Shown: positions 1-9,952 of the stretch, one piece after another | Layout: each line of letters opens with the position of its first letter | How positions within the stretch are numbered: the stretch's first letter is position 1 | NCBI RefSeq assembly: GCF_003719335.1 | Contig: NZ_RIAS01000005.1 | Location: 124,001-188,000, forward strand | Length of the DNA: 64,000 nucleotides | Direction of reading: 5' to 3' | DNA from: Paenibacillus amylolyticus | GTDB taxonomy: Bacteria > Bacillota > Bacilli > Paenibacillales > Paenibacillaceae | The notes under the pieces: model-generated | Told to the model about the DNA's origin: nothing | Database searches by the model: none | What the model saw: only the letters and a program-made list of their open reading frames with translations | Program-made: the position numbers and the translations under genes

Positions 1-1303
1 TGGACATCGTTGGTTCTTTTTGCGTGCGCCGGATAACAAGCCATACAATAACAAGTTCTGCAAGCAAACCAAGGGATTGGGCGGCTGCTCCGATCATGCC
101 ATTCCATGCGGGGAACAAGCTGACCAAAATAAGCAATACTATTATCGTGCAAATGGCATTGGCGCTTTGTGAGCGAAACATCGTTTTGGTCTGTCCACGA
201 AGTAGAATCAAACCATTGCTGAAATCCAAAAAAGGAGAGATCAGCGGGAAGAGCACAAACGCGCGAAGTGTCCAGAGACTTTGTTCCAGCAGCTGACCCT
301 GAACACTCATAATGTTTTCAAATACCCATGGTCCCAGAGGCGTATACGCAATGGACACAGTCATCGCGAACGGAATAAAACCTGTAACAAGCGCGAACTT
401 CTTAACGAGTTTAGCATCAATCAGATAGAAGTTAAGCACGATCTGATGGATATAGGTAAAAAAGCTTAACATGAGCTGCATCAGACTGCTTGCTACGGCA
501 AACGAAGAGATAGCCAGCGCGATTCCGGTTGTTTTACCGAGCACAATGTTAATGACAGGACCTATAAACAGGGCTACAAAACTGGATAAAAGCAGTGGTT
601 TGTAAAAACGATACACATCTCCCTTGCTCTCAACGGGATGATCCTCAAGCTTGGCAGGCATTTTTCGCATAATGTTTCTGCCTTCCAAGAAGCTAACCAG
701 GGCTTCAATCATCATTCCCGCAGCAAAGATGATAGCGCCTACACGACCACTGTTGATGGAGTCTGTATAGATGAAGTACAGGGATAACCCATACATACCT
801 GCTAACCTGAATACCATGCCGATCGTGAGCCATTTGGTTCGATTGTTTGTGATGATGATGCCTTGATAGATATTACGGATGACAGAAAAGATACTGACAT
901 ACATCAGGATCTCGTACACATCGATCACTTTGCCTAGCAGATCGGGGCTGACGCCAAACAGATACTTGAATACACCGGTACCAATGGGTGAGTACACAAT
1001 AAGAAATCCGATTAGTAGCACACAGGCCAGAAATATTTTGGTCACAAACGTAAGAGCCTGAAAAGAGAGGCGGTCACGCACCAGCGCGGAACAGGTTTGG
1101 CGCAGCAAAGTGGAGGGACGCTCCGTAAGGGTCAGCAAACTTCCCGCAATGGCATAACTTGCAATAACGGTCTCTGGATGAGCAGAGCGTGCAAGCGTGC
1201 TGTTAATGATGACGTGTGATATCGTGACTAAAGAGGCGGAGATGCCAAGAGGCACAAAAAAAGAAAATAACCGTCTCCACGAAAGTGGTTCACCTGACGA
1301 CAT
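1..1303 (-). CDS. MatE-like multispan membrane protein (3' end missing)
   Basis: The frame stays open from an ATG at 1303 to the window edge, about 434 codons, so the C-terminus is missing. The start has a good ribosome binding site (AAAGGAG, 6-8 nt upstream). The protein begins MSSGEPLSWRRLFSFFVPLG and is almost entirely hydrophobic helices separated by short basic loops. It resembles the Paenibacillus proteins annotated as multi antimicrobial extrusion protein MatE, part of the MATE/flippase (MOP) superfamily. Substrate and direction of transport cannot be read from sequence. It is transcribed divergently from ytpB. The family call rests on the helix pattern and overall look, not on a catalytic motif. 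Confidence 0.7.
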   Translation of the reverse strand, partial: MSSGEPLSWRRLFSFFVPLGISASLVTISHVIINSTLARSAHPETVIASYAIAGSLLTLTERPSTLLRQTCSALVRDRLSFQALTFVTKIFLACVLLIGFLIVYSPIGTGVFKYLFGVSPDLLGKVIDVYEILMYVSIFSVIRNIYQGIIITNNRTKWLTIGMVFRLAGMYGLSLYFIYTDSINSGRVGAIIFAAGMMIEALVSFLEGRNIMRKMPAKLEDHPVESKGDVYRFYKPLLLSSFVALFIGPVINIVLGKTTGIALAISSFAVASSLMQLMLSFFTYIHQIVLNFYLIDAKLVKKFALVTGFIPFAMTVSIAYTPLGPWVFENIMSVQGQLLEQSLWTLRAFVLFPLISPFLDFSNGLILLRGQTKTMFRSQSANAICTIIVLLILVSLFPAWNGMIGAAAQSLGLLAELVIVWLVIRRTQKEPTMS

Positions 1304-1398
1304 GTCAACGACTCCTTTGATGGATAGAAATATGGATAGTATATCATAAAGCTTTGGAAGGGGATGCGATTTTTTACGCGGTTTATGCGGTAGATCAT

Positions 1399-1427
1399 TT
1401 GTACAATTAAGGGGATCATATTATAAT
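1399..1427 (+). promoter_or_regulatory. SigA-type promoter of ytpB
   Basis: TTGTAC (1399-1404) and TATAAT (1422-1427) are separated by 17 bp. They lie about 57 bp upstream of the TTG start of the ytpB-like gene. Confidence 0.65.
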
Positions 1428-1483
1428 AGGAATGGTTAAAATCGCTCTAATACGTATTCAACCAAAGTGGAGGCACATTTATT

Positions 1484-2563
1484 TTGAGCCAATCAAATCG
1501 AAAACGTCATCAGTACCCGCGAGGACCGCTGGCATTGATGAGAGGGGTGTACAAATACACCATTCCGGAAACGCGTAAGGCATTGAATGGATGGCGTGCT
1601 CAGGCAGAGACAATTCCCAATGAGGAATTACGTACACAAGCACTTGCCAGTCTAAGGGATAAGCAATTTCACTGTGAAGGTGGAACGGTCTATGCTTTAG
1701 CGGATATGTCCAATAGACATATTCTCATTCCGCTAATCGTTTCGTATCAAACCATAAGTGATTATTTGGACAATCTGTGTGACCGCAGCACCTCGATGGA
1801 CCCGGATGATTTTCGTTTGCTCCATCAATCTATGCTTGATGCGGTAGATCCCGAGGCAACACCTGTCAATTATTATGCGCTCCGTGAGGATCAGGATGAC
1901 GGTGGATACCTACGGAATCTGGTGACGACATGCCAGGAGCTCACTCGTCAGCTACCGGGATATGCGTCAGCCAAGCCCCAAATACAGGATCTGGCAGGCC
2001 TATACACGGACCTGCAGGTATATAAGCACATCAAACCGGAACTGAGAGAAACGGCTTTGCTCGAATGGTGGTCGGAGCATCGCCACCGCACACCTCAGTT
2101 TCGCTGGAACGAATTTGCCGCTGCTACGGGCTCTACTCTGGGTGTATTTATGCTGTTTCTCGCTGCAAGTGACGATCAGCTGACCGAAGAGCAGGCGGTA
2201 TCGATCCACACTGCCTATTTCCCGCACGTATGTGCATTACACATCATGCTCGATTATTTAATCGATCAGGATGAGGATCGTGCTGGAGGGGATCTCAACT
2301 TCTGCAATTATTATGAGAATGTAGAGATGATGCTGGATCGAATTGCTTTTATTGTGGAGATGGCTCGCAGCGATGTGCAGAAGATTCCGGGAACTTCTTT
2401 TCACCGGATGATTATTGAAGGACTGATAGCCATTTACCTGTCTGATCCCAAAGTCAGCGAACAGCATGAAGTTCGCGTCGTGTCCAAACGCTTGATGAAG
2501 AACAGTCCAATTACACGTGTGTTTTTCTTCATTTTCAGTCGGTGGATACGAAAGCATATGTAA
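1484..2563 (+). CDS. ytpB: Tetraprenyl-beta-curcumene synthase family protein (YtpB, DUF2600)
   Basis: This 359-residue protein matches the YtpB/DUF2600 family. In Bacillus, YtpB cyclises tetraprenyl diphosphate to tetraprenyl-beta-curcumene, a precursor of sesquarterpenes linked to spores and membranes. It is a large-terpene-cyclase type enzyme with few classical Asp-rich motifs; Asp-rich stretches visible here include DYLDNLCDRSTSMDPDDF (about residues 93-110) and MLDYLIDQDEDRAGGD (about 256-271), which could coordinate Mg. Translation starts at TTG 1484, about 10 nt after AGTGGAGG. A good SigA promoter lies just upstream. pfkA follows after 53 bp with its own strong ribosome binding site and may be co-transcribed. 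Confidence 0.85.
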   Translation: MSQSNRKRHQYPRGPLALMRGVYKYTIPETRKALNGWRAQAETIPNEELRTQALASLRDKQFHCEGGTVYALADMSNRHILIPLIVSYQTISDYLDNLCDRSTSMDPDDFRLLHQSMLDAVDPEATPVNYYALREDQDDGGYLRNLVTTCQELTRQLPGYASAKPQIQDLAGLYTDLQVYKHIKPELRETALLEWWSEHRHRTPQFRWNEFAAATGSTLGVFMLFLAASDDQLTEEQAVSIHTAYFPHVCALHIMLDYLIDQDEDRAGGDLNFCNYYENVEMMLDRIAFIVEMARSDVQKIPGTSFHRMIIEGLIAIYLSDPKVSEQHEVRVVSKRLMKNSPITRVFFFIFSRWIRKHM

Positions 2564-2616
2564 GTCAGGTGTATTGTTGCGGAGCCTGAAGTGAAACTAG
2601 AGGAGGAAGAAACATC

Positions 2617-3588
2617 ATGACAGCAGTAAAGAAAATCGCAGTGCTAACGAGCGGTGGCGATTCACAGGGGATGAACGCGGCTGTTCGTGCGGTTGTTCGC
2701 AGCGGACTATTTCACGGATTGGAAGTGTTCGGTATTCAGCGCGGATACCAAGGGCTTTTGAACAATGACATTTTCCCGATGGATTTGCGTAGCGTGGGGG
2801 ATATTATCCAGCGTGGGGGAACGGTTCTGCAATCAGCGCGTTGTAAAGAGTTTTATACCGCTGAAGGCCAGCAAAAAGGAGCAGATATTTTGCGTGCACG
2901 CGGTATTGATGGTCTCATTGTAATCGGCGGGGACGGTTCATATCATGGCGCGAACAAACTGAGCAAGCTAGGTATTAACACGATGGGCTTGCCAGGGACG
3001 ATTGATAATGACATCTCATTTACAGATTACACGATCGGATTTGATACATCCGTAAGCGTCGTAGTGGATGCGGTAAACAAATTGCGTGACACGATGTCTT
3101 CCCATGAACGTTCTTCAATCGTTGAGGTTATGGGCCGTCACTGCGGTGATATTGCGCTTCATGCAGGTCTTGCTTCCGGAGCGGAGACGATCCTGGTACC
3201 GGAAGTACCTTTTGATATGGACGAAGTAGCGGAGCGTATGAAAGCTAACTTTGCACATGGCAAGCGTCACAGTATCATTATTGTGGCTGAGGGTGTAGGT
3301 AAAGGCGAAGACGTAGCTAAGGAACTAATGGAACGCTGCCCGACGTATGAGCCGCGTGTTACCGTTCTTGGACACATCCAGCGCGGTGGTACGCCAACGC
3401 CGTTTGACCGCAACCTCGCTAGCCGTCTTGGTGATTTCGCCGTTCGTAGCTTGATTGCGGGCGAGACGGATAAAGGCTGCGGACTTGTCAAAGGTGAGCT
3501 GGTTCTGACCGATATTGATAAAGTGGTAAACACTAAAAAAGCATTTGATATGGAAACGTATGAGCTTGCACAACGCTTGTCTCAATAA
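2617..3588 (+). CDS. pfkA: ATP-dependent 6-phosphofructokinase
   Basis: This 323-residue protein has the full length of bacterial PfkA and phosphorylates fructose 6-phosphate with ATP in cytoplasmic glycolysis. Visible motifs are the P-loop-like TSGGDSQGMN (11-20), the ATP/Mg motif GGDGS (104-108) and the catalytic PGTIDND, with Asp130 as the likely base. The usual Pro of SGGDxPGMN is Gln here. The ribosome binding site is AGAGGAGGAAG. Unlike in Bacillus, no pyruvate kinase gene follows; a strong terminator closes the unit right after the stop codon. Confidence 0.95.
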   Translation: MTAVKKIAVLTSGGDSQGMNAAVRAVVRSGLFHGLEVFGIQRGYQGLLNNDIFPMDLRSVGDIIQRGGTVLQSARCKEFYTAEGQQKGADILRARGIDGLIVIGGDGSYHGANKLSKLGINTMGLPGTIDNDISFTDYTIGFDTSVSVVVDAVNKLRDTMSSHERSSIVEVMGRHCGDIALHAGLASGAETILVPEVPFDMDEVAERMKANFAHGKRHSIIIVAEGVGKGEDVAKELMERCPTYEPRVTVLGHIQRGGTPTPFDRNLASRLGDFAVRSLIAGETDKGCGLVKGELVLTDIDKVVNTKKAFDMETYELAQRLSQ

Positions 3589-3599
3589 TTCCTTTCAAC

Positions 3600-3645
3600 A
3601 AAAAAGAGCACACTCCGTATGATTCGGAGCTGTGCTCTTTTTTAT
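3600..3645. terminator. Bidirectional terminator between pfkA and the MATE gene
   Basis: A long stem (AAAAGAGCACA...TGTGCTCTTTT with an inner CTCCG/CGGAG) is flanked by A and T runs. It can serve both pfkA (+) and the convergent efflux gene (-). Confidence 0.85.
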
Positions 3646-3702
3646 TTGATATGCTCTCCTTCTTCTACATAAAGAAATTATGCGAGGAGGAACACTGTTT
3701 GC

Positions 3703-5058
3703 TTATGGGCGAAGGGAAGCTTGCTTTTGGACCCGGAACAGTCTCCACAACAGCGCAGTGGCTCCCACTGCGAGCCCGGCAATGAGACCAATCCAATATC
3801 CAAATGCGCCAAGTGAAGTATAAGTTGCTGTGAAATAACCAACGGGCAGACCGATAATCCAATACGCGACAAAGGTAATGATCAACGCAGGATTGACATC
3901 CTTGTATCCTCGCAATGCCCCTTGTGTAGGGGTAGCAATGGCATCTGAAATTTGGAAGAAAATCGCATAGATCAGAAAATGCTGCGTTAATGTAATTACT
4001 TCCTGTTCATTCGAGTAAATTCTCGCAATCGGCTCTCCGAACACCAGCAAAATAATCGCTGTAATCAAGGAAAGGCCAATAGCTCCCCCGATCCCGAGCA
4101 GACTGTACTGTTTGGCGTCTTTCAGCCGGCCTGCACCATTCTCAAAGCCAACCAGAATAGTGAGTGCCATACAGATGCTCACAGGTAACATATAGAGCGT
4201 GGAAGCAAAGTTCAGTGCTGCCTGATGGGCGGCTATAGTAACCGTATCGAATCGGCTCATCAGCAAGGTAACTGCAGCGAAGATAGACGTTTCAAAAAAA
4301 GTTGCAAACCCGATCGGGACCCCAATGACGAGGAGTTCCTTCCATTTGCTAAGCGAGATCGGTGACCATTGACGGAAAATAGAATACTGGGCGAATGGCT
4401 CCATACGATGCGCGAAAAACAGGCTGATCAGAAAAATAAGCCAATATGTACATGCTGTGGCCACACCAGCACCAACACCGCCTAATTGAGGAAAACCCCA
4501 TCGACCAAAAATGAGCAGATAGTTCAGCAAAATATTAACGGGCAGCGAAACGAGTGTGATGAGCATGGTAATACGTGTCTGTCCAAGCGCATCCATAAAA
4601 CTGCGTAACACCGTATATCCGAACAGGGGCATAATGCCAAAAGCAAGCGCACACAGAAAATAAAATGCTACATTTGCAACATGCGGCTCCAAAGGCATCG
4701 CGTTTAATATGGAACTTAGAAGCAACACGCCTGCCCCTAACACGATAAGGCCTACAGCAATGCCCAAGTAAAGAGCCTGAATGACGCTCCGTCCTATCTG
4801 ATCATGCTGCCTAGAGCCGAGCAGGTGAGAAACAACAGGGGTTATTCCCATCAATATCCCGCTAAGTCCGGTTTGGACGGGCATCCATAAGCTTGTACCT
4901 ATAGCGACACCTGCGAGGTCAGCTGGTGAAAACTTACCGGACATGTTGGTATCAAAAAACGACATGGCCGAAAGCGCGATCTGAGTGGTAAAGATGGGCA
5001 AAAATATGATCAGGAACTGTTTGATTTTTTGTGGAAAACTCGATGTGTTCATATTCAC
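3703..5058 (-). CDS. MATE family efflux transporter (NorM-like)
   Basis: This 451-residue protein has about twelve hydrophobic helices in two halves, the normal size and layout of a MATE exporter. MATE proteins expel cationic drugs and other toxic molecules in exchange for Na+ or H+ across the cytoplasmic membrane. The N-terminal part ([20 protein letters not shown], 21-40) matches the family region where the first helices form the transport cavity. The ATG at 5058 has only a weak SD (GTGAGG, rather far), and another Met lies at codon 3. It stands alone, convergent with pfkA. Substrate specificity cannot be inferred. Confidence 0.9.
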   Translation of the reverse strand: MNMNTSSFPQKIKQFLIIFLPIFTTQIALSAMSFFDTNMSGKFSPADLAGVAIGTSLWMPVQTGLSGILMGITPVVSHLLGSRQHDQIGRSVIQALYLGIAVGLIVLGAGVLLLSSILNAMPLEPHVANVAFYFLCALAFGIMPLFGYTVLRSFMDALGQTRITMLITLVSLPVNILLNYLLIFGRWGFPQLGGVGAGVATACTYWLIFLISLFFAHRMEPFAQYSIFRQWSPISLSKWKELLVIGVPIGFATFFETSIFAAVTLLMSRFDTVTIAAHQAALNFASTLYMLPVSICMALTILVGFENGAGRLKDAKQYSLLGIGGAIGLSLITAIILLVFGEPIARIYSNEQEVITLTQHFLIYAIFFQISDAIATPTQGALRGYKDVNPALIITFVAYWIIGLPVGYFTATYTSLGAFGYWIGLIAGLAVGATALLWRLFRVQKQASLRP

Positions 5059-5210
5059 TGAAGAGGCCTCACGATCTATATAGTTATCATGCTGATGTCA
5101 CATCAGACAGCTATTAATTGTAGAGGATTTTTACGAATTTGAATAGTGCAACAGGAGAAAGAGTCTTGAGCATGAACATAGTGCCTTATCAAGACCAGGA
5201 TATTAAAATA

Positions 5211-5248
5211 TAAAAAAACCTCGCTCCCGTTATAAACGGGATGAGGCT
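5211..5248 (-). terminator. Terminator of the DUF4015 gene
   Basis: Read on the minus strand, CCTCATCCCGTT and AACGGGAGCGAGG form a stem followed by seven Ts. It lies about 75 bp downstream of the DUF4015 stop codon. Confidence 0.85.
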
Positions 5249-5322
5249 TGGAATTATGGAGTTTGTGATCTGATCTGCGGTTAGATGAACTCAAACGAAG
5301 AAGATTTTATAAGTGCACGATA

Positions 5323-6516
5323 TTATTTGTATTGCACGCCAGGCGTGTAACGGTTAGATGCATTCCATAACAGATATTCATCCACATTCATTTCTTTCAT
5401 CGCTTTAATCTGATCTTCGACCTGTTTCTTGCCGTATTTGATATAATGTCCCCTACCCAGCCAGCTTGCCGTAAAGTCTTGAATCCATGGACGAATGATT
5501 GGTTTAAGTTCTTTGGTAGGGTCCAGCTTCTTATGCGTATCCTTCATGGAACCTTTAATTGTCGTGTAGGGGTCTTTGTCAGGGTCTTTCACGCCATACC
5601 AGCCGGTAGAATAATGACTTGGATAGACCATAGGCGAGATGACATCCACATTTTCTGATATTTTTACAAAATCCTGACCAATGCCTTCGGCTGCCGGTAC
5701 AGAGGCTGCATATCCAAAAATATCTACCGAAACTCGAACACCAAGAGGAGCGAGCTCTTTACGTGCATATTGCACAAATTCAGCGACAACGTCAACGCGT
5801 GATTGTTTGGTTTGTGTGTACTTCAATTTATCTGCACGTGTTTCAAATCCCTCGGGAAAGCGAACGTAGTCAAACTGAATTTCTTTGAAACCGAGCTTTG
5901 CCGCTTCTTTGGCGATTTCAATATTATATTCCCATACCTCTTTGCTGTAAGGGTTCACGAAACTGTCTCCTTTACCGTTGGCCCACACCGAGCCGTCCTT
6001 ATTCCGAAAGGATAGTTCGGGATTCTTCTTCGCTAGAATGGTGTCTTTGAAAACAACGACCCGTGCGATAGGATACACCTTATGTTTCTCTAATCGTTTC
6101 ATCAAGGCATTGATATCTTGAATAAAAGCCTTTGCTTCACCCATGTTGTTCACTGCTTTGTTTTTCGTGGGATACGTGATATATCCGAGATCATCCTTGA
6201 TATCAATGACCATAGCATTAAGCTCTGTCTGATCGGTCAGTTCGAGCAATTGTGCCATTCTTGCACCACCAGCGCTGTACGCGGTGACATATATTCCTTT
6301 AACAACAGGAGCATCAGGTTGCGGGTCGACTTTGGCAGGGGGATTGTCGGCATCAACGACGACTTGTTCTTTTTGTGATTGGATAATGGCAGAGTTAAAA
6401 CTGTTGCTTAACGAGGATAGTTGACTATTGTTGCTATGACCCAGATCCGGAGCTACCGACGACGTTCCTCCGAAACTTCCCAAGGCCATTGCGAACAAGG
6501 CCCATAGTATGTTCAT
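5323..6516 (-). CDS. Secreted putative glycoside hydrolase (DUF4015)
   Basis: This 397-residue protein has a hydrophobic N-terminal segment (residues 1-20) that looks like a signal peptide or anchor, then a low-complexity Ser/Asn/Gln linker to about residue 70. The rest is the DUF4015 TIM-barrel domain, starting near KGIYVTAYSAGG. Family hallmarks visible are MVIDIKDDLGYITYPT, KEIQFDYVRFPE and VDVISPMVYPSHYS. The family is placed with glycoside hydrolases and thought to act on cell-wall or extracellular glycans, but no substrate is proven. The start is ATG with GGGAG about 9 nt upstream. It is a single gene with its own terminator. Confidence 0.85.
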   Translation of the reverse strand: MNILWALFAMALGSFGGTSSVAPDLGHSNNSQLSSLSNSFNSAIIQSQKEQVVVDADNPPAKVDPQPDAPVVKGIYVTAYSAGGARMAQLLELTDQTELNAMVIDIKDDLGYITYPTKNKAVNNMGEAKAFIQDINALMKRLEKHKVYPIARVVVFKDTILAKKNPELSFRNKDGSVWANGKGDSFVNPYSKEVWEYNIEIAKEAAKLGFKEIQFDYVRFPEGFETRADKLKYTQTKQSRVDVVAEFVQYARKELAPLGVRVSVDIFGYAASVPAAEGIGQDFVKISENVDVISPMVYPSHYSTGWYGVKDPDKDPYTTIKGSMKDTHKKLDPTKELKPIIRPWIQDFTASWLGRGHYIKYGKKQVEDQIKAMKEMNVDEYLLWNASNRYTPGVQYK

Positions 6517-6612
6517 CCTTTTCCACTCCCTTTATGTACATTCCATACTTGAATTATACAGCAAAGCCTCCGTGCTTTTAACCATATTAATCCTTTTATG
6601 AAACATGTGGGG

Positions 6613-6660
6613 AAAATGAAAACCGCTCCCTGACTGAGGAATACCTCGTCAAGAAGCGGC
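6613..6660 (-). terminator. Terminator downstream of the small 6679-6873 gene
   Basis: On the minus strand an interrupted stem (CCGCT..TGACgAGG / CCTcaGTCA..AGCGG) is followed by TTTTCATTTT. It lies about 20 bp after the stop codon. Confidence 0.7.
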
Positions 6661-6678
6661 GTAAACGATCTGAAAAAA

Positions 6679-6873
6679 TTATTGAATATACACATCATTC
6701 TGATGCTCACAAATACTGTACTGAATGATTTCCATTGCATCTCCCTGTTCCAGGATGCCCAGCCCATCCCGGAGAACAATCAGTGAGTCGAGTTCATTCG
6801 GTTTTAAGAAAGGGAGCATTTCCGGGCACCATTTGTTGACAATTTCAAACAGTTTTACCGTTTCCATATCCAC
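6679..6873 (-). CDS. Small hypothetical protein
   Basis: A 64-residue protein of unknown function, acidic and soluble in appearance (VDMETVKLFEIVNKWCPEML at the N-terminus). The frame extends to a GTG at 6882, but the SD sequence GGAAAGG is best spaced (9 nt) from the GTG at 6873; an ATG at 6867 is also possible. A good promoter upstream and a terminator downstream support it as a real monocistronic gene. No motif suggests a role. Confidence 0.6.
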   Translation of the reverse strand: MDMETVKLFEIVNKWCPEMLPFLKPNELDSLIVLRDGLGILEQGDAMEIIQYSICEHQNDVYIQ

Positions 6874-7001
6874 AATAATCACCCTTTCCTACTCGAAATC
6901 CAAAATGGTAAGTCATTCGGCGCGAATCGGGAAAGCATATGGCTTTGTGAAAAGTAAAGGTCGGAACCTGCTTACAACATATTTAAGAGCGGTGCACCAT
7001 T

Positions 7002-7029
7002 ATTATACCACAAACTTGCAACTTGTTAA
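7002..7029 (-). promoter_or_regulatory. Promoter of the small 6679-6873 gene
   Basis: On the minus strand, TTAACA (7029-7024) and TATAAT (7007-7002) are separated by 16 bp. The predicted leader is about 120 nt. Confidence 0.5.
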
Positions 7030-7040
7030 CGGGCAGATAA

Positions 7041-7862
7041 CTAACTGCGGCGGAATGAACCCATCACGCCTACGGTTTCCACGATGTTAACAAATGCTTT
7101 TGGATCGGTTTCTTTGATAATGCGTTTGATCTCAACCAGTTCGTAACGGGTAGTCACAGTCATTAACATATCCTTTTCAATGTCAGTATATGCCCCTTGC
7201 GTTTTAATTTTTGTAACACCACGTGGACGGGTCAATAGTTTTTTCAGCATCGCTTCGGTTTCATTGGTGATGATATAGAGCGTAACCTTGACGTGACTTA
7301 TATGGATTAGATCCAGCACTTTACCTGTAACATAAATCGAAACCATGGAGGCAAGAGCGATATTCCAGTTGTTGTTCAGGTAACCCGCAAGCAAAATGAT
7401 CGCTCCGTTCATACCCGCCATAACAGTACCAATCGGGAAATCACGATTTCTAGTGAAAATGGAACCGACAATATCCAGACCTCCAGTAGAGCCACCGACT
7501 CTAAAGGAGACCCCTGTACCGATTCCTACCAGCACACCGCCAAATACACAGCTGAGAAGTGGATCGGTCGCTACAGCAGAAACAGGCAGCAGTCCAATAA
7601 ACCAGGAAGTGGCCGCTACCGATACAATGCTCAATATAATGAAACGTCGTCCAAGAATAAACCAACCTGCAACGAGCAGAGGGATGTTAAGAACAAAATA
7701 CATTATACTAAGATTCAAATTGGTAAAATAACCTAAAAGCATTGAAATACCGGATACTCCACCGCTCAGAAGCTGATGGGGAACCAAAAACCAGTTGAAG
7801 CCGCAAGCAATTGCTGCAGCACCCAAAATGATCACCAAAGAGTGCCAAATTATTTTGGGCAA
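7041..7862 (-). CDS. YitT family membrane protein (DUF161 plus DUF2179)
   Basis: This is a 273-residue protein when started at TTG 7862, which sits 6 nt after GAGGTG. The frame continues up to 7997, but that extension has no ribosome binding site and reads as non-coding. Five or six hydrophobic helices occupy about the first 190 residues (DUF161, including RVGGSTGGLDIVGSIF). A soluble C-terminal DUF2179 domain follows, with VTLYIITNETEAMLKKL and KTQGAYTDIEKDMLMTV. YitT proteins are common in Firmicutes and their function is unknown; the C-terminal domain is thought to bind a ligand. It is divergent from cshA. Confidence 0.88.
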   Translation of the reverse strand: MPKIIWHSLVIILGAAAIACGFNWFLVPHQLLSGGVSGISMLLGYFTNLNLSIMYFVLNIPLLVAGWFILGRRFIILSIVSVAATSWFIGLLPVSAVATDPLLSCVFGGVLVGIGTGVSFRVGGSTGGLDIVGSIFTRNRDFPIGTVMAGMNGAIILLAGYLNNNWNIALASMVSIYVTGKVLDLIHISHVKVTLYIITNETEAMLKKLLTRPRGVTKIKTQGAYTDIEKDMLMTVTTRYELVEIKRIIKETDPKAFVNIVETVGVMGSFRRS

Positions 7863-8166
7863 TTTAATCACCTCATTTTTATTTAAAACCAGATTGCTGG
7901 TAATCTTGAATAGTTTTATGATATAATGATTTGTGGATATTCTTGAGTAGGAAACTTTTCCCAAATCGAAAGCTAAAATTTGAAATGTTTCAAACACATG
8001 ATTGTAGTTTTAGTCTTATCTTGGGGACCCATTCATGGAATTATGTTCGTTCATGAAAATAATTCGTCCCGTTGGGATACCCTATAAATATTAACGCTAC
8101 TTAAGAATACAGACAACAAAGTGGATTGTCCACCATGTCCACCATATAAAAGGAGTATGAATAATT
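7863..8166. other. Divergent intergenic region and cshA leader
   Basis: These 304 bp separate the YitT gene and cshA. They should hold both promoters, but no convincing -35/-10 pair is obvious. A TATAAA at 8083-8088 and a GGGAC...GTCCC pairing around 8023-8071 could belong to a long structured cshA leader. No RNA family is recognised. Confidence 0.4.
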
Positions 8167-9750
8167 TTGACAAATTTAAATTTCACAGATTTCAATCTTG
8201 AACCACTGGTGCTGCAAGCCATCACTGAGCTCGGGTTTGAAGAAGCAACACCGATTCAATCCAAATCAATTCCTTTTGCGCTTGAAGGCAGAGATTTGAT
8301 CGGTCAAGCTCAAACAGGTACGGGTAAAACCGCAGCATTCGGTATTCCGTTGATTAGCAAAATCTCCAAAACGGATGATAAAATCCGCGCCCTCATTATG
8401 GCACCTACACGTGAACTTGCGATCCAAGTCGCTGAAGAGATCGAAAAACTTACTCGCTTCAAAGGTCTACGCTCCCTGCCAATCTACGGCGGACAAGATA
8501 TCGTACGCCAGATTCGTGCATTGAAAAGAAAACCACAGATTATCATCGGTACACCAGGACGTCTCCTTGACCACATCAACCGCAAAACAATCAAACTTGA
8601 TGATGTACAAACTGTTGTATTGGACGAAGCAGATGAAATGCTCGACATGGGTTTCATGGAGGATATTCAATCTATCCTGAAACAAGTTCCAGACGACCGT
8701 CAAACGATGCTGTTCTCTGCAACAATGCCTCCTAACATTCAAAAATTGGCTCAACAATTCTTGACTAATCCAGAACACGTTTCTGTTATTCCTAAACAAG
8801 TCAGCGCTCCGTTGATTGATCAAGCTTATATTGAAGTGCCTGAGCGTCAAAAATTCGAAGCGCTTAGCCGTTTGCTGGACATGGAATCCCCAGAACTGGC
8901 AATCGTGTTCGGACGTACAAAGCGTCGTGTTGACGAATTGGCTGAAGCTTTGCAAAAACGTGGATATTCCGCGGACGGTTTGCATGGTGACTTGTCTCAA
9001 AACCAACGTGATACGGTAATGCGTAAGTTCCGTGATGGCAGCATCGATGTACTCGTTGCAACAGACGTAGCAGCGCGTGGTCTCGATGTATCTGGCGTAA
9101 CACACGTTGTGAACTTCGACCTTCCGCAAGATCCAGAAAGTTATGTTCACCGTATTGGCCGTACAGGTCGTGCGGGTAAAGAGGGTGCGGCATGGTCCTT
9201 TGTAACTCCGCGTGAGATTGATCACTTGCACTTCATCGAGCGTGTGACACGTCACCGTATTCCGCGTAAACCGTTGCCTACGATGGCAGAAGCGGTTGAA
9301 GGAAAACAACGTGTAACGGCTGAACGTCTCCTGGAGATTGTACAATCCGGTGAATTGAACGAATACAAGGGTATTGCCATTCAAATGCTGGAGCAATATG
9401 ATTCCGTACAATTGTTGTCCGCAGCTTTGAAACTTCTGACAGGCGACAAAAAAGATGCTCAGGTTGATCTGACTCCTGAAGATCCAATTCGTGCTAAACG
9501 TCGTAGACCAGATGTTCGTTCTGGCGGACGCAAGCCATCAGGTTACAGCGGTAACCGTAGCAGTGGTGGCGGTGGCGGTGGTTACAACCGTGATCGCAAC
9601 AGCAGTGGTGGTGGGCGTGGCGGTTATAATCGTGATCGCAACAGCAGTGGTGGAAGCGGAAGCAGAGAAGGCGGCTACAACCGTGATCGCAAACCGCGTC
9701 CAAGTAACAATGAAGGACGCCGTCCGGCTAGAGACAACTCTTTCGAATAA
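8167..9750 (+). CDS. cshA: DEAD-box ATP-dependent RNA helicase CshA
   Basis: This 527-residue protein unwinds RNA for ribosome assembly, cold adaptation and mRNA decay; in Firmicutes CshA works with the degradosome. Motifs are in order: the Q motif region (FEEATPIQ), AQTGTGKT (motif I), PTRELA (Ia), TPGRLLDH (Ib), VLDEADEML (II), SATMP (III), and [12 protein letters not shown] and [10 protein letters not shown] (V and VI). After about residue 440 comes a basic tail with three GGYNRDR repeats and Gly/Ser/Arg spacers, which should bind RNA without strong specificity. The start is TTG 8167, with AAAGGAG about 11 nt upstream. A terminator follows. Confidence 0.95.
   Translation: MTNLNFTDFNLEPLVLQAITELGFEEATPIQSKSIPFALEGRDLIGQAQTGTGKTAAFGIPLISKISKTDDKIRALIMAPTRELAIQVAEEIEKLTRFKGLRSLPIYGGQDIVRQIRALKRKPQIIIGTPGRLLDHINRKTIKLDDVQTVVLDEADEMLDMGFMEDIQSILKQVPDDRQTMLFSATMPPNIQKLAQQFLTNPEHVSVIPKQVSAPLIDQAYIEVPERQKFEALSRLLDMESPELAIVFGRTKRRVDELAEALQKRGYSADGLHGDLSQNQRDTVMRKFRDGSIDVLVATDVAARGLDVSGVTHVVNFDLPQDPESYVHRIGRTGRAGKEGAAWSFVTPREIDHLHFIERVTRHRIPRKPLPTMAEAVEGKQRVTAERLLEIVQSGELNEYKGIAIQMLEQYDSVQLLSAALKLLTGDKKDAQVDLTPEDPIRAKRRRPDVRSGGRKPSGYSGNRSSGGGGGGYNRDRNSSGGGRGGYNRDRNSSGGSGSREGGYNRDRKPRPSNNEGRRPARDNSFE
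9577..9699 (+). repeat. Imperfect tandem repeat encoding GGYNRDR units
   Basis: Three copies of a roughly 40-50 bp unit ending in GGTTACAACCGTGATCGCAA encode the RNA-binding tail of CshA. Synonymous differences (TACAAC/TATAAT) show that the copies are not recent exact duplicates. Confidence 0.7.
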
Positions 9751-9768
9751 ATGTAACATTTAATGAGG

Positions 9769-9798
9769 ATGGAGCAGGAAGCTGCTCCATCTTTTTTT
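9769..9798 (+). terminator. cshA terminator
   Basis: ATGGAGCAG and CTGCTCCAT form a 9-bp stem with a GAAG loop, followed by CTTTTTTT. Confidence 0.9.
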
Positions 9799-9952
9799 AC
9801 TTTGTAAAAGTTAATTAACTTTCCATTTATTAGAACGATCAGGCTTGCCTGAGGTGATCTTCTTTCGGGAAGTGCTGGCTTTTCCTATATATAATAAGGT
9901 ATATTAATATTAGAATTTAGGTTAGACGCAAGGTGTGGAGGAGGAGAAATGT

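Noticed and set aside
7863..7997. N-terminal extension of the YitT protein to 7997.
   Set aside because: The extension has no SD and is not hydrophobic in family style; GAGGTG positions TTG 7862 as the start.
8467..9411. A 314-codon open frame on the minus strand inside cshA.
   Set aside because: It is antisense to the conserved helicase core, has no SD, and its translation is Cys/His/Arg/Phe-rich, typical of a shadow frame.
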